Assembly (NCBI GenBank): GCA_019307165.1
Contig: JAFDKD010000159.1
Span: 1 to 9,066 of the forward strand
DNA: 9,066 nt
From: Deltaproteobacteria bacterium
GTDB taxonomy: Bacteria; Desulfobacterota; DSM-4660; Desulfatiglandales; Desulfatiglandaceae
Reading direction: 5' to 3'
A program made the position numbers and the translations under genes. Below are positions 1 to 5,574 of the stretch, piece by piece (position 1 is the first letter of the stretch; every line of letters starts with the position of its first letter). The notes below the pieces were generated by a model that saw only the letters and a program-made list of their open reading frames with translations, made no database searches and was not told where the DNA came from.

Positions 1-175
1 TTTTTGTTCCCCGGGTTGCGTCGTTCGGATTGCCGTGCCTTACATAAATGGTACCGATTGCTTCCGTAGCGGTCCCCAGACGCAGTTCTCCCGTAGCGCC
101 GTTTCCCCCCAGGAGTTGAAGGACCTCCGGCACGCTGATGAACTGTACGTCTCCTTTAAGAGCGCTTTTCGCCAT
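1..175 (-). CDS. DUF4388 (PATAN-like) domain protein, N-terminal 58 codons only
   Basis: This is a partial gene whose 3' part lies beyond position 1. The frame opens with ATG at 175-173 and stays open to the window edge, starting MAKSALKGDVQFISVPEVLQ. The pattern 'L-x-G-D-V-x-F-x-S-V-P-E-V-L-Q-L-L', then 'G-A-T-G-E-L-R-L' and 'G-T-I-Y-V-R-x-G' matches the start of DUF4388/PATAN domains, which are often found near MglA-type GTPases and in two-component or GTPase signalling proteins. A purine-rich AAGGGA lies about 10 nt before the ATG. The first 20 nt overlap the end of the GTPase gene in another frame, so the two are probably co-translated. The full protein could carry further domains (receiver, TPR) that cannot be seen here. 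The family assignment is by pattern recognition from a short fragment. Confidence 0.68.
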   Translation of the reverse strand, partial: MAKSALKGDVQFISVPEVLQLLGGNGATGELRLGTATEAIGTIYVRHGNPNDATRGTK

Positions 176-800
176 GGCCCGTTTGTCCCTTCATCCAGTT
201 CATCTGATGTTGAAGGGAAGCCAGCGTCAACTTCACGCAGGCCTTCAGGGTCTCGCCCACCCCCTCGCCCCGGATGGCGCTGGCTTCTATATACGGCACC
301 CGGAGCTGAGAATTCAGGTCTTTCTCCAGCGTCATGACGGGGAGAATGGGTATGCCGTTTCCATCGAGATCTCTTTTGTTGTATTGAAGAACAAGAGGGA
401 GCTTGAAAATACTCTTTTTGTATTCGCTCAGGTTTTGCTGAAGGTCTTTCAGGGATATCAGGTTTTTTTCCCTTCTCGCCGCAAGGGAGTCGGCCACGAA
501 AACAATGCCGTCCACTTCGCGCAAAACCAGCTTTCTGGTGGAACTGTAACGGACCTGGCCGGGCACCGTGTAAAGCTGAACCCGCACATTGCAGTCGGCG
601 ATTCGGCCCAGATCTATCGCAAGGAAGTCCAGGAAGAGGGTTTGATCGCCGTCCGCATCTATGGAGACGAGATCGGTCACCAGGTGTTGTCTGAACGCCG
701 AGTGAATCTGATGCACATTGGTCGTCTTACCGGACCTCCCCGGCCCGTAATAGACGATCTTGCACTCAATCTCTCGCTTTTTTAGGTTAAAAAATGCCAT
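156..800 (-). CDS. MglA-family Ras-like small GTPase
   Basis: The protein has 214 residues; MglA itself is about 195, so this one carries a slightly longer, hydrophilic C-terminus. All G motifs are visible. The P-loop is GPGRSGKTT at 19-27 with Lys25. The switch II/G3 motif is TVPGQ at 78-82, where MglA proteins characteristically carry Thr instead of the usual Asp. G4 is NKRD at 141-144 and G5 is EASA at 172-175. In Myxococcus MglA is a polarity switch that cycles between GDP and GTP with a Roadblock-type GAP (MglB). Many non-motile bacteria carry paralogues of unknown role. No Roadblock gene is visible in the window. The start at 800 has GGAG about 9 nt upstream. The next gene (DUF4388) overlaps its end by 20 nt, so the two form an operon. 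The family is certain, but the cellular role here is unknown. Confidence 0.93.
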   Translation of the reverse strand: MAFFNLKKREIECKIVYYGPGRSGKTTNVHQIHSAFRQHLVTDLVSIDADGDQTLFLDFLAIDLGRIADCNVRVQLYTVPGQVRYSSTRKLVLREVDGIVFVADSLAARREKNLISLKDLQQNLSEYKKSIFKLPLVLQYNKRDLDGNGIPILPVMTLEKDLNSQLRVPYIEASAIRGEGVGETLKACVKLTLASLQHQMNWMKGQTGHGEKRS

Positions 801-1023
801 TAAATCAGGCTCCCAGCTTAACTTTACAATATAGCATAACAGCCTTATTTAATGAACAAGAAAGTTTAGAGGATAGCCGCCTCCAAGCGGGAAGCGCAGC
901 ACTTACCGGCTGCACCTCATGATATCTATGACGGCTGGGCGGGGTCGAGGCCTGATTCGTGATTTGACGTCCCTCGGCGTCCGTTATCCATCGTCAGGGA
1001 AGTCGCCTTAGGAAATATCGCTG
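801..1023. other. Intergenic region between the GAF gene and the GTPase gene
   Basis: This 223-nt spacer lies between two genes of the same orientation. Apart from the candidate extended -10 near 828-836, no convincing ORF, RNA gene or strong terminator was seen. Confidence 0.5.
828..836 (-). promoter_or_regulatory. Possible extended -10 promoter for the GTPase gene
   Basis: On the minus strand TGCTATATT (an extended -10 of the form TGnTATATT) lies about 30 nt before the GTPase start. A TTGTTC hexamer at 859-854 is 20 nt further upstream, too far for a good -35, so promoter activity would depend on the extended -10. This would let the GTPase/DUF4388 pair be transcribed separately from the GAF gene, which ends 223 nt upstream. 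Confidence 0.35.
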
Positions 1024-1587
1024 TCAATATGAATTCCGTTCCGCCCGCTTTTTCATTTTTTCATGGGCCATTACATTGGATAGGCAGATGGAAACTTTAA
1101 CTGCAAGACGCTCAAGGAGGCTGGTGTCCATGCCGGGAAAGTATCGCGAATCGAACGTATCTCCGAAATTCAGGCTGCCGATGATGTCGCCGTCAAGGGT
1201 AATGGGCGCAATGGCCATGGACCGGATGAGATACCCTTCGCTTTGGGGAAGCATCTTGTAGTAAGGCTGGAGGTCTTTATTGACAAGAATAGGGCGTGTA
1301 TTGCTCCCGACGATGGTCATGAAAGCGTTTTTGTCGATCAAGCTCAGCCTCTGGTTCAACAACTCGGACGACGCGAACTCGAGTATCATTTTGGCATCGT
1401 CATTGTCATCGATAAAGGAAACCCATACATAGGGTATGAGAAATTTTTCCTTTATTTCCGAAAGGAGATTTTCAAAAAAGTCCTTGAAGTTGAGGATGGA
1501 AAGGATGCTTACTTCCACCTCGAAGAATTTTTTTTCAACCGCCTCATTTTGCTCCAGCGTCTCAAGCAACTCGTCGATTTCATCCAT
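1024..1587 (-). CDS. GAF-domain protein resembling DUF484
   Basis: The predicted protein has 187 residues. Residues 1-30 (MDEIDELLETLEQNEAVEKK) look like an amphipathic coiled coil. The rest resembles a GAF fold of the DUF484 type. There is a helical 'ILNFKDFFENLLSEIKEKF' segment, a central strand 'YVWVSFIDD', and near the C-terminus 'SMAIAPIT-DGDIIGSLNFGD', then 'RYFPGMDTSLLERLAVKVSICLSNV'. The last block matches the DUF484 pattern G-x-L-x-x-G-x-x-D-x-x-x-F-x-P-G-x-x-T-x-L-L-x-x-L-A. GAF domains bind small molecules or mediate dimerisation; no output domain is attached. The frame also extends upstream to a TTG at 1626. The ATG at 1587 is preferred because the TTG region forms the -35 box of a good promoter and neither start has a clear Shine-Dalgarno. 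It lies upstream of, and in the same orientation as, the GTPase, so it may feed into that signalling module. No ligand can be named. Confidence 0.8.
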   Translation of the reverse strand: MDEIDELLETLEQNEAVEKKFFEVEVSILSILNFKDFFENLLSEIKEKFLIPYVWVSFIDDNDDAKMILEFASSELLNQRLSLIDKNAFMTIVGSNTRPILVNKDLQPYYKMLPQSEGYLIRSMAIAPITLDGDIIGSLNFGDTFDSRYFPGMDTSLLERLAVKVSICLSNVMAHEKMKKRAERNSY

Positions 1588-1596
1588 AGTGCGGGC

Positions 1597-1626
1597 AATA
1601 TAAAGATAAATGGTTCTTCGAGTCAA
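1597..1626 (-). promoter_or_regulatory. sigma70-type promoter of the GAF gene (leaderless arrangement)
   Basis: On the minus strand TTGACT (1626-1621) is followed after 18 nt by TATATT (1602-1597), each 5 of 6 to the housekeeping consensus. The predicted transcription start is the A at 1590, leaving only three nucleotides before the ATG at 1587. Confidence 0.6.
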
Positions 1627-1667
1627 ACAAAAAGGTTTTTCCCGAAATAGGATCGACGGCGAACCGG

Positions 1668-1697
1668 TTGTCAGGCCATGTCGTTGTGTGATATGAA
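1668..1697 (+). promoter_or_regulatory. Candidate promoter of the sigma-factor operon
   Basis: TTGTCA (1668-1673) and TATGAA (1692-1697) are 18 nt apart. A TG at 1689-1690 makes an extended -10 (TGATATGAA). The expected start is near 1704, giving a leader of about 118 nt before the sigma gene. The imperfect inverted repeat at 1697-1714 would overlap that start site. This is a housekeeping-type candidate; no clear ECF-type autoregulatory promoter was recognised. Confidence 0.42.
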
Positions 1698-1714
1698 CAC
1701 AAGCTAACTCGTGT
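1697..1714. repeat. Imperfect inverted repeat in the sigma leader
   Basis: ACACAAG and CTCGTGT are complementary at 6 of 7 positions around a CTAA spacer. The repeat sits just after the candidate -10 box, where an operator would act. Confidence 0.4.
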
Positions 1715-1746
1715 CCACCCAGAATGGCTCTTTTTCCGATCTGAAA

Positions 1747-1761
1747 TCACATCGAATGTGA
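1747..1761. repeat. Perfect inverted repeat TCACAT-CGA-ATGTGA
   Basis: This is a perfect 6-bp inverted repeat with a 3-nt spacer in the leader of the sigma gene. It has the size of a regulator half-site pair. The half-site order is the reverse of a CRP site, so CRP is not claimed. Confidence 0.45.
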
Positions 1762-1781
1762 AAGAATACCTTAACTTTAGG

Positions 1782-1799
1782 CACTCTAGACACTCTAGC
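1782..1799. repeat. Tandem 9-bp direct repeat CACTCTAGA/CACTCTAGC
   Basis: Two adjacent 9-mers differ only in their last base and lie 23 nt before the sigma start codon. They could be a direct-repeat binding site. No binding protein is identified. Confidence 0.45.
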
Positions 1800-1821
1800 T
1801 CGCTGTAGTCACTTATAGGTT

Positions 1822-2571
1822 ATGGACCCAAAGGCAATCGTCGCTGATGAAAAAACGTTGAAACGGATCGAATCGGTCTGTCGGAGACGCTTTCCGGACG
1901 GGAACGACGCAGACGAATGCTATGTCTTCGTCATCGACCGCCTTCAGGCGGACGACTACAGTCGCATTCGCCAATTCAAGGGCAAGAGCAGCATTCAGAC
2001 CTATCTCTACGCGGTCATCAATGCCCTGGCCGCAGACTACAAACGCAAGAAATACGGACGCAAACGGATACCGAAAGCCGTAGCGCAACTCGGGGAATGG
2101 GCGGAGGTCATTTACCGCCTGGTGTGCTGGCGGAAGTATTCATTTGCCGAGGCCTATGATATCGTCCTGGTCGAGGGCCATTTTCAGGGGACTTATGAAA
2201 GGTTCCTGGAAAAAACGGACCCCATACGGCAGGCCCCTTGCCCGGAAAACCCCCGTTTCATTGCCGTTGACGATTCGCAGATGCAGGCGTTGTCTCATAT
2301 GGACGTTCCCCCCTCGAATCCCCTTGAAGAACTGTTGCAAAAGACCGACGGCAAAAGGCGCGCAAAGGCGGCTTCGATCATTCGGGACGCAACGGAAAGG
2401 CTCTCCGACGAGGAGCAGCTTCTGGTCAGGTTGGTCTACGGCTCCGATCAGTCCGTACGCGCCGCGGCAAGGGTTATCGGTCTCAAGGCCGGGGCCGCGC
2501 GGCGGTTATTGAAACGGGTCCTTTTGAAATACCGGGAGAACCTTCTCGCCGAGGGCATACGGGAGATTTAA
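1822..2571 (+). CDS. ECF-like sigma factor with long region 2-4 linker
   Basis: The protein has 249 residues, longer than most ECF sigmas (about 170-200). Residues about 13-85 fit sigma region 2: 'DADECYVFVIDRL', then 'IRQFKGKSSIQTYLYAVINALAADYKRKK', which matches the 2.2-2.4 core (FKG-S-S-x-x-T-W/Y-L-Y-x-x-x-x-N-x-x-x-D-x-x-R/K). Residues about 186-245 fit region 4: 'LSDEEQLLVRLVYGSDQSVRAAARVIGLKAGAARRLLKRVLLKYRE', with the helix-turn-helix around 210-232. The roughly 100 residues between them, including WAEVIYRLVCWRKYSFAEA, are not a normal short ECF linker. The neighbour downstream is a zinc-finger anti-sigma, which supports the call. The start at 1822 has only a weak TAGG upstream. Its regulon is unknown; a divergent GAF gene shares its upstream region. 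Confidence 0.8.
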   Translation: MDPKAIVADEKTLKRIESVCRRRFPDGNDADECYVFVIDRLQADDYSRIRQFKGKSSIQTYLYAVINALAADYKRKKYGRKRIPKAVAQLGEWAEVIYRLVCWRKYSFAEAYDIVLVEGHFQGTYERFLEKTDPIRQAPCPENPRFIAVDDSQMQALSHMDVPPSNPLEELLQKTDGKRRAKAASIIRDATERLSDEEQLLVRLVYGSDQSVRAAARVIGLKAGAARRLLKRVLLKYRENLLAEGIREI

Positions 2572-2585
2572 TTCCATCTGCGAAG

Positions 2586-2604
2586 CCGGGTCCTATGGGC
2601 CCGG
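2586..2604 (+). promoter_or_regulatory. Stem-loop between sigma and anti-sigma genes
   Basis: CCGGGTCC pairs with GGGCCCGG around a TAT loop: eight pairs, one of them U-G. It is followed by ATCTTTA rather than a true T-run, so it is at best a weak terminator or attenuator, or an mRNA-stability element. It begins 14 nt after the sigma stop codon in a 120-nt gap, and could set the ratio of sigma to downstream products. Confidence 0.5.
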
Positions 2605-2691
2605 ATCTTTACGGAAAAAGCGCATGAGGCAAGGTGCGAGAGGCCGGTGCAGATGAAGTAATTGTCCGTCTAAGCCTGACAGAGGAAATCA

Positions 2692-3267
2692 ATGGGACCA
2701 TGGACCGGAAGAATACTGACGCCCGGGGGCCGGGAGGAAAATGAAGCCCACATAGACCCCGAGGACATCGCCCGCCTGGCGGAGGGGCGCGTGCCCGACG
2801 GCGAACGGCGGCGCCTCATCCGGCATCTGAACCGCTGCGCCGCCTGTTACGAGACGCTGAGTGAGACACTGCCCCATGTCCCCCTGGAAGCGTCCGCGCC
2901 CTGGTGGAAAAACAGGGCGGTCTATGCCCTGGCCGCTTCCCTGGTGCTGGTGGTCCTGATCGGCGGGAACCTGATGCAGAGATACGGCGGCGATTCCGCC
3001 GGCCTCATCGTTGCTTCCCTGACGGTGGACGGTGACCTGCGCCATATTCTCATGGAAAATGACGCCCTTTACTGGCCCGAGGGAGACCGGCTGGACCGCC
3101 TGGGCGCCCTGCTTCGCCAACGGGGGATGAAGGTGAAAACCCTTAAAGGGGCGGTGCTGTCCACCGCCTACACGCCGACCAAATCGATGTTCGGTCCGAA
3201 AGAGACCTTGAAAGTCCGAATAGAACAGGGCATCGTCTATCTTGAGATCATCGAGGAAGAGCCATAG
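2692..3267 (+). CDS. Zinc-finger (ZAS/zf-HC2) membrane anti-sigma factor
   Basis: The protein has 191 residues. The N-terminal half carries His20 (AHIDPEDIARLAEG) and, 25 residues later, 'RHLNRCAACYETL' with His45, Cys49 and Cys52: the H-x3-C-x2-C signature of zinc-binding anti-sigma domains. Residues about 75-95 (AVYALAASLVLVVLIGGNLM) form a single membrane helix. The remaining 96 residues (about 96-191) should face the periplasm and match no domain I recognise; they end in an acidic EIIEEEP. The role is to hold the sigma factor encoded just upstream at the membrane until released by zinc loss, a conformational change or proteolysis. The start is supported by AGAGGA at 2681-2686, 5 nt before the ATG. 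The gene stops one nucleotide before the caspase gene, so translation is probably coupled. Confidence 0.85.
   Translation: MGPWTGRILTPGGREENEAHIDPEDIARLAEGRVPDGERRRLIRHLNRCAACYETLSETLPHVPLEASAPWWKNRAVYALAASLVLVVLIGGNLMQRYGGDSAGLIVASLTVDGDLRHILMENDALYWPEGDRLDRLGALLRQRGMKVKTLKGAVLSTAYTPTKSMFGPKETLKVRIEQGIVYLEIIEEEP
3253..3261 (+). promoter_or_regulatory. Ribosome binding site that fixes the caspase-gene start
   Basis: GAGGAAGAG lies 7 nt before the ATG at 3269, inside the last codons of the anti-sigma gene. The frame stays open upstream to an ATG at 3242, but that start would lack such a site and put extra charged residues before the signal peptide, so 3269 is preferred. Confidence 0.7.
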
Positions 3268-3268
3268 A

Positions 3269-5272
3269 ATGTTGCTGATGCTTCACCATATACGCCCTGC
3301 CTGCCGGCGTCTTGTCCGCCTTTGGCGCCTGTTTCCGGCCTTCGCGCTGATGTGCCCCATGCCCGCTTGCGCGGTCGCGTCATCGTCGCGTCCGGCGGAC
3401 CGCGCCATCAAGCGGGTGGAGGTGCGGAACGACAACGGGAGCATACGGAAAGTCCCCTTCTATTCAGGGTATTATGCCATGGTGGTGGGATGCGGGGATT
3501 ATCAGGCGGGCTGGCCGCGACTGCCCAATCCGGTCAAGGACGCGCGCGACGTGGCAGGGGCGCTCCAGGAGATGGGCTGGGAGGTGGACCTGCTGGAAAA
3601 CCCGAACTGGTCCACGCTGAGAAGCGCGCTATACGGCATCGTTGCCGGGCCGGGTAAAGACGCGGACAAGGGAATTCTGCTCTGGTTTTCCGGGCACGGG
3701 CACACGTTGAATGAGGCGGACGGCACGAAATTGGGCTACATCGTGCCGGTGGATGCGCCTGACCCGGACCGGGACGCCATGGGATTCATGCAACGGGCCA
3801 TCAGTATGCGGGAAATGGAGACCGTTGCCAAAGGCATCAAATCAAAGCACGTTATGATGGTTTTCGATTCATGCTTTTCAGGCGCCATATTTTCCATGAG
3901 CCGGGCCAAACCCTCTCCCTATATTGAAGAAAAAACCCTCTGGCCGGTCAGGCAGTTCATTACCGCGGGCACTGAAAACGAGAAGGTCCCGGACCGATCC
4001 ATGTTCAAGATCTGCTTTCTGCAGGGCCTGCGCGACGGTTTTGCCGATGTGAACAGGGACGGATATGTCACAGGAGAAGAACTGGGGGCGTACCTCCAGG
4101 AAATGGTGGTCAATTACACGAACCGGGCACAGAGCCCCCAGTTCGGGAAGATCAACAATCCCAAACTGGACAAGGGCGATTTTGTCTTTGTCAGCCGGAT
4201 GGATAAATCTCTGACCATCCCGGACGTGAGGCCCCTCCCGGAAAAGCGCGAAGGGACCCTGGTGGTTCGAAGCGAGCCGAACGCGGCCAGGTGGTACCTG
4301 GACGGCGATTTTGCCGGAAAGACGAACGATGAGATGGCAAGTGTCACCGAGGGGTGGCATGAGGTCCGTGTGGAAAAGCCCGGGTACCGGACGTGGACCG
4401 AACAGGTGCGGATCGTTTCCGGGGAGCGCGCCGTGGTGTCCGTCTGGCTCGAGTCATCACGGGTCGAGCCGGTCCAGGGCGCGGTCTGGAAGGAGCCGGT
4501 GACCGGCATGGCGTTCGTGTGGGTGCCGGGCGGTTGCTTTCCCATGGGAAGCCCGGACACGGACCCTGAACGGGATTCCGACGAAGGGCCTGTCCATGAG
4601 GTCTGCGTTGACGGCTTTTGGATGGGGCGCTACGAGGTGACCAACCGGCAGTTTCGAATGTTCAGGCCCGAACGTGTCAGCGGCAGTTTCAAGGGCCAAT
4701 CGCTGGATGACGACCCGCAACCGGCGGTCTCCGTCAACTGGTCGGACGCCGCTTCGTTCGCCCGGTGGCTTGAGGGAAAAAACGGCGGAAAGCGGCGCTT
4801 CCGCCTCCCCACGGAGGCTGAGTGGGAATATGCCTGCCGCGCCGGTTCGACCGCCGCCCGATTCTGGGGGGACGCGCCCGAAGAGGCCTGCCGATACGCC
4901 AATGTATATGAGCGCCGGTCAGCCGGCATGAATCGTGCTGCCCGGTGGGCCCACGACTGCGTTGACGGGTATACCGGCTCCGCGCCGGTCGGGACCTTTG
5001 CCCCGAACGGATTCGGGCTTTATGACATGCTGGGAAATGTGTGGGAATGGTGCAACGACTTTTATGACCCCTTCGCCTATGCCGCTGCGCCCCGCGACAA
5101 TCCCCGGGGCCCGGCAGGCGGTGCATACCGCGTGGTGCGCGGGGGCGCCTACAACTATGGCCCCAAATACAACCGCTGCGCCTTCCGCTACCGGGTCGAA
5201 CCCGGCGCCTCTTTCGAGCATATCGGTTTTCGGCTGGTGGCCCTGGATAGCGAGACGCTTGCCGAGAAGTAG
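3269..5272 (+). CDS. Exported caspase-fold protease with PEGA and pseudo-FGE-sulfatase domains
   Basis: The protein has 667 residues. The N-terminus is a probable signal peptide: an Arg-rich n-region, the core LFPAFALM, and a likely cleavage site after CAVA near residue 38. Residues about 65-305 form a caspase/metacaspase (peptidase C14-like) domain: 'YYAMVVGCGDY', 'LPNPVKDARDVAGAL', the catalytic His143 in WFSGHGH, and the catalytic Cys202 in FDSCFSG. Late in this domain, DVNRDGYVTGEEL (about 260-272) has the spacing of an EF-hand calcium loop. Residues about 329-395 fit a PEGA domain ('GTLVVRSEPNAARWYLDG ... GWHEVRVEKPGY'). Residues about 412-660 form an FGE-sulfatase (SUMF1-like) domain with 'FVWVPGGCFPMGS', 'RLPTEAEWEYACRAGS', 'GNVWEWCNDFY' and 'IGFRLV'. 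The catalytic cysteine pair of true FGEs is replaced by Tyr630 and Asn635. Third gene of the sigma/anti-sigma operon. The protease substrate is unknown. Confidence 0.88.
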   Translation: MLLMLHHIRPACRRLVRLWRLFPAFALMCPMPACAVASSSRPADRAIKRVEVRNDNGSIRKVPFYSGYYAMVVGCGDYQAGWPRLPNPVKDARDVAGALQEMGWEVDLLENPNWSTLRSALYGIVAGPGKDADKGILLWFSGHGHTLNEADGTKLGYIVPVDAPDPDRDAMGFMQRAISMREMETVAKGIKSKHVMMVFDSCFSGAIFSMSRAKPSPYIEEKTLWPVRQFITAGTENEKVPDRSMFKICFLQGLRDGFADVNRDGYVTGEELGAYLQEMVVNYTNRAQSPQFGKINNPKLDKGDFVFVSRMDKSLTIPDVRPLPEKREGTLVVRSEPNAARWYLDGDFAGKTNDEMASVTEGWHEVRVEKPGYRTWTEQVRIVSGERAVVSVWLESSRVEPVQGAVWKEPVTGMAFVWVPGGCFPMGSPDTDPERDSDEGPVHEVCVDGFWMGRYEVTNRQFRMFRPERVSGSFKGQSLDDDPQPAVSVNWSDAASFARWLEGKNGGKRRFRLPTEAEWEYACRAGSTAARFWGDAPEEACRYANVYERRSAGMNRAARWAHDCVDGYTGSAPVGTFAPNGFGLYDMLGNVWEWCNDFYDPFAYAAAPRDNPRGPAGGAYRVVRGGAYNYGPKYNRCAFRYRVEPGASFEHIGFRLVALDSETLAEK

Positions 5273-5291
5273 GCACAAATATCTGCACTCA

Positions 5292-5338
5292 GCTGAATGC
5301 TGATTGCTCTTGTGTAACTTCGTAGGGTTGCGGGTTGC
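5292..5338 (+). repeat. Composite repeat copy A, leader block
   Basis: This block begins with heptads GCTGAAT, GCTGATT and GCTCTTG, then runs through 'TGTAACTTCGTAGGGTT' into 'GCGGGTTGC'. Nearly the same block recurs at 6743-6804 after the next gene. There it lacks one heptad at the front and carries extra heptads in the middle. Both copies lie just 3' of a stop codon. It is a dispersed non-coding repeat, not a gene. Confidence 0.7.
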
Positions 5339-5393
5339 ACGGAGGTTAGGTTTCTCTCGCAAAGAACGCAAAGGTCGCCAAGACAAGGGCATT

Positions 5394-5561
5394 CGTTGTC
5401 GTGCTCGTTGTCGTTGTCGTAGTCGCCGTACGGCGCCCAACTTTCTCGACGGCGTATTCGGGTGAAACCCGTTAGATGTCAAGCTGCTCATGACCGAACT
5501 GCATGATCTCCTCGATTACGACAACGACCACGACAACGAGCACCGCTTCGCTGAACACGAG
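5394..5561. repeat. Inverted pair of 6-bp-period repeats, copy A
   Basis: The left arm (5394-5429) consists of hexads CGTTGT, CGTGCT, CGTTGT and variants. The right arm (5513-5542) is its reverse complement with one extra hexad (CGATTA, CGACAA, CGACCA and so on), followed by CCGCTTCGCTGAACACGAG to 5561. The 83-nt interior includes a small hairpin CGGGT-GAA-ACCCG at 5459-5471. The same arm design, with different hexads, recurs at 6895-7066. Just upstream (about 5354-5383) is a Cys/Lys-free 'CGCAAAG' type short repeat (CGCAAAGAACGCAAAG). No protein function is visible. Confidence 0.65.
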
Positions 5562-5574
5562 TACGCCAGAAAGC

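Noticed and set aside
138..785. Long plus-strand open frame (215 codons) opposite the GTPase gene
   Set aside because: It is antisense to a protein with complete G motifs and shows no recognisable domain or good ribosome site; it is a mirror frame.
1747..1761. CRP/FNR binding site
   Set aside because: The half-sites are in TCACAT-N3-ATGTGA order, not TGTGA-N6-TCACA, and the spacer is too short.
3242..3268. Earlier ATG start for the caspase gene
   Set aside because: It overlaps the anti-sigma gene by 26 nt without a good ribosome site, while ATG 3269 has GAGGAAGAG at 7 nt and begins the signal peptide.
4493..5272. Diversity-generating retroelement target (C-type-lectin/FGE fold)
   Set aside because: No reverse transcriptase gene and no second near-identical template copy of the C-terminal segment were seen in the window.
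4734..5491. Long minus-strand open frames opposite the FGE domain and beyond
   Set aside because: They are low-complexity Arg/Pro/Gly-rich products of GC-rich DNA, antisense to a well-supported domain.
5394..5561. CRISPR array
   Set aside because: The repeats are 6 bp, contiguous and inverted, with no regular unique spacers and no cas genes.
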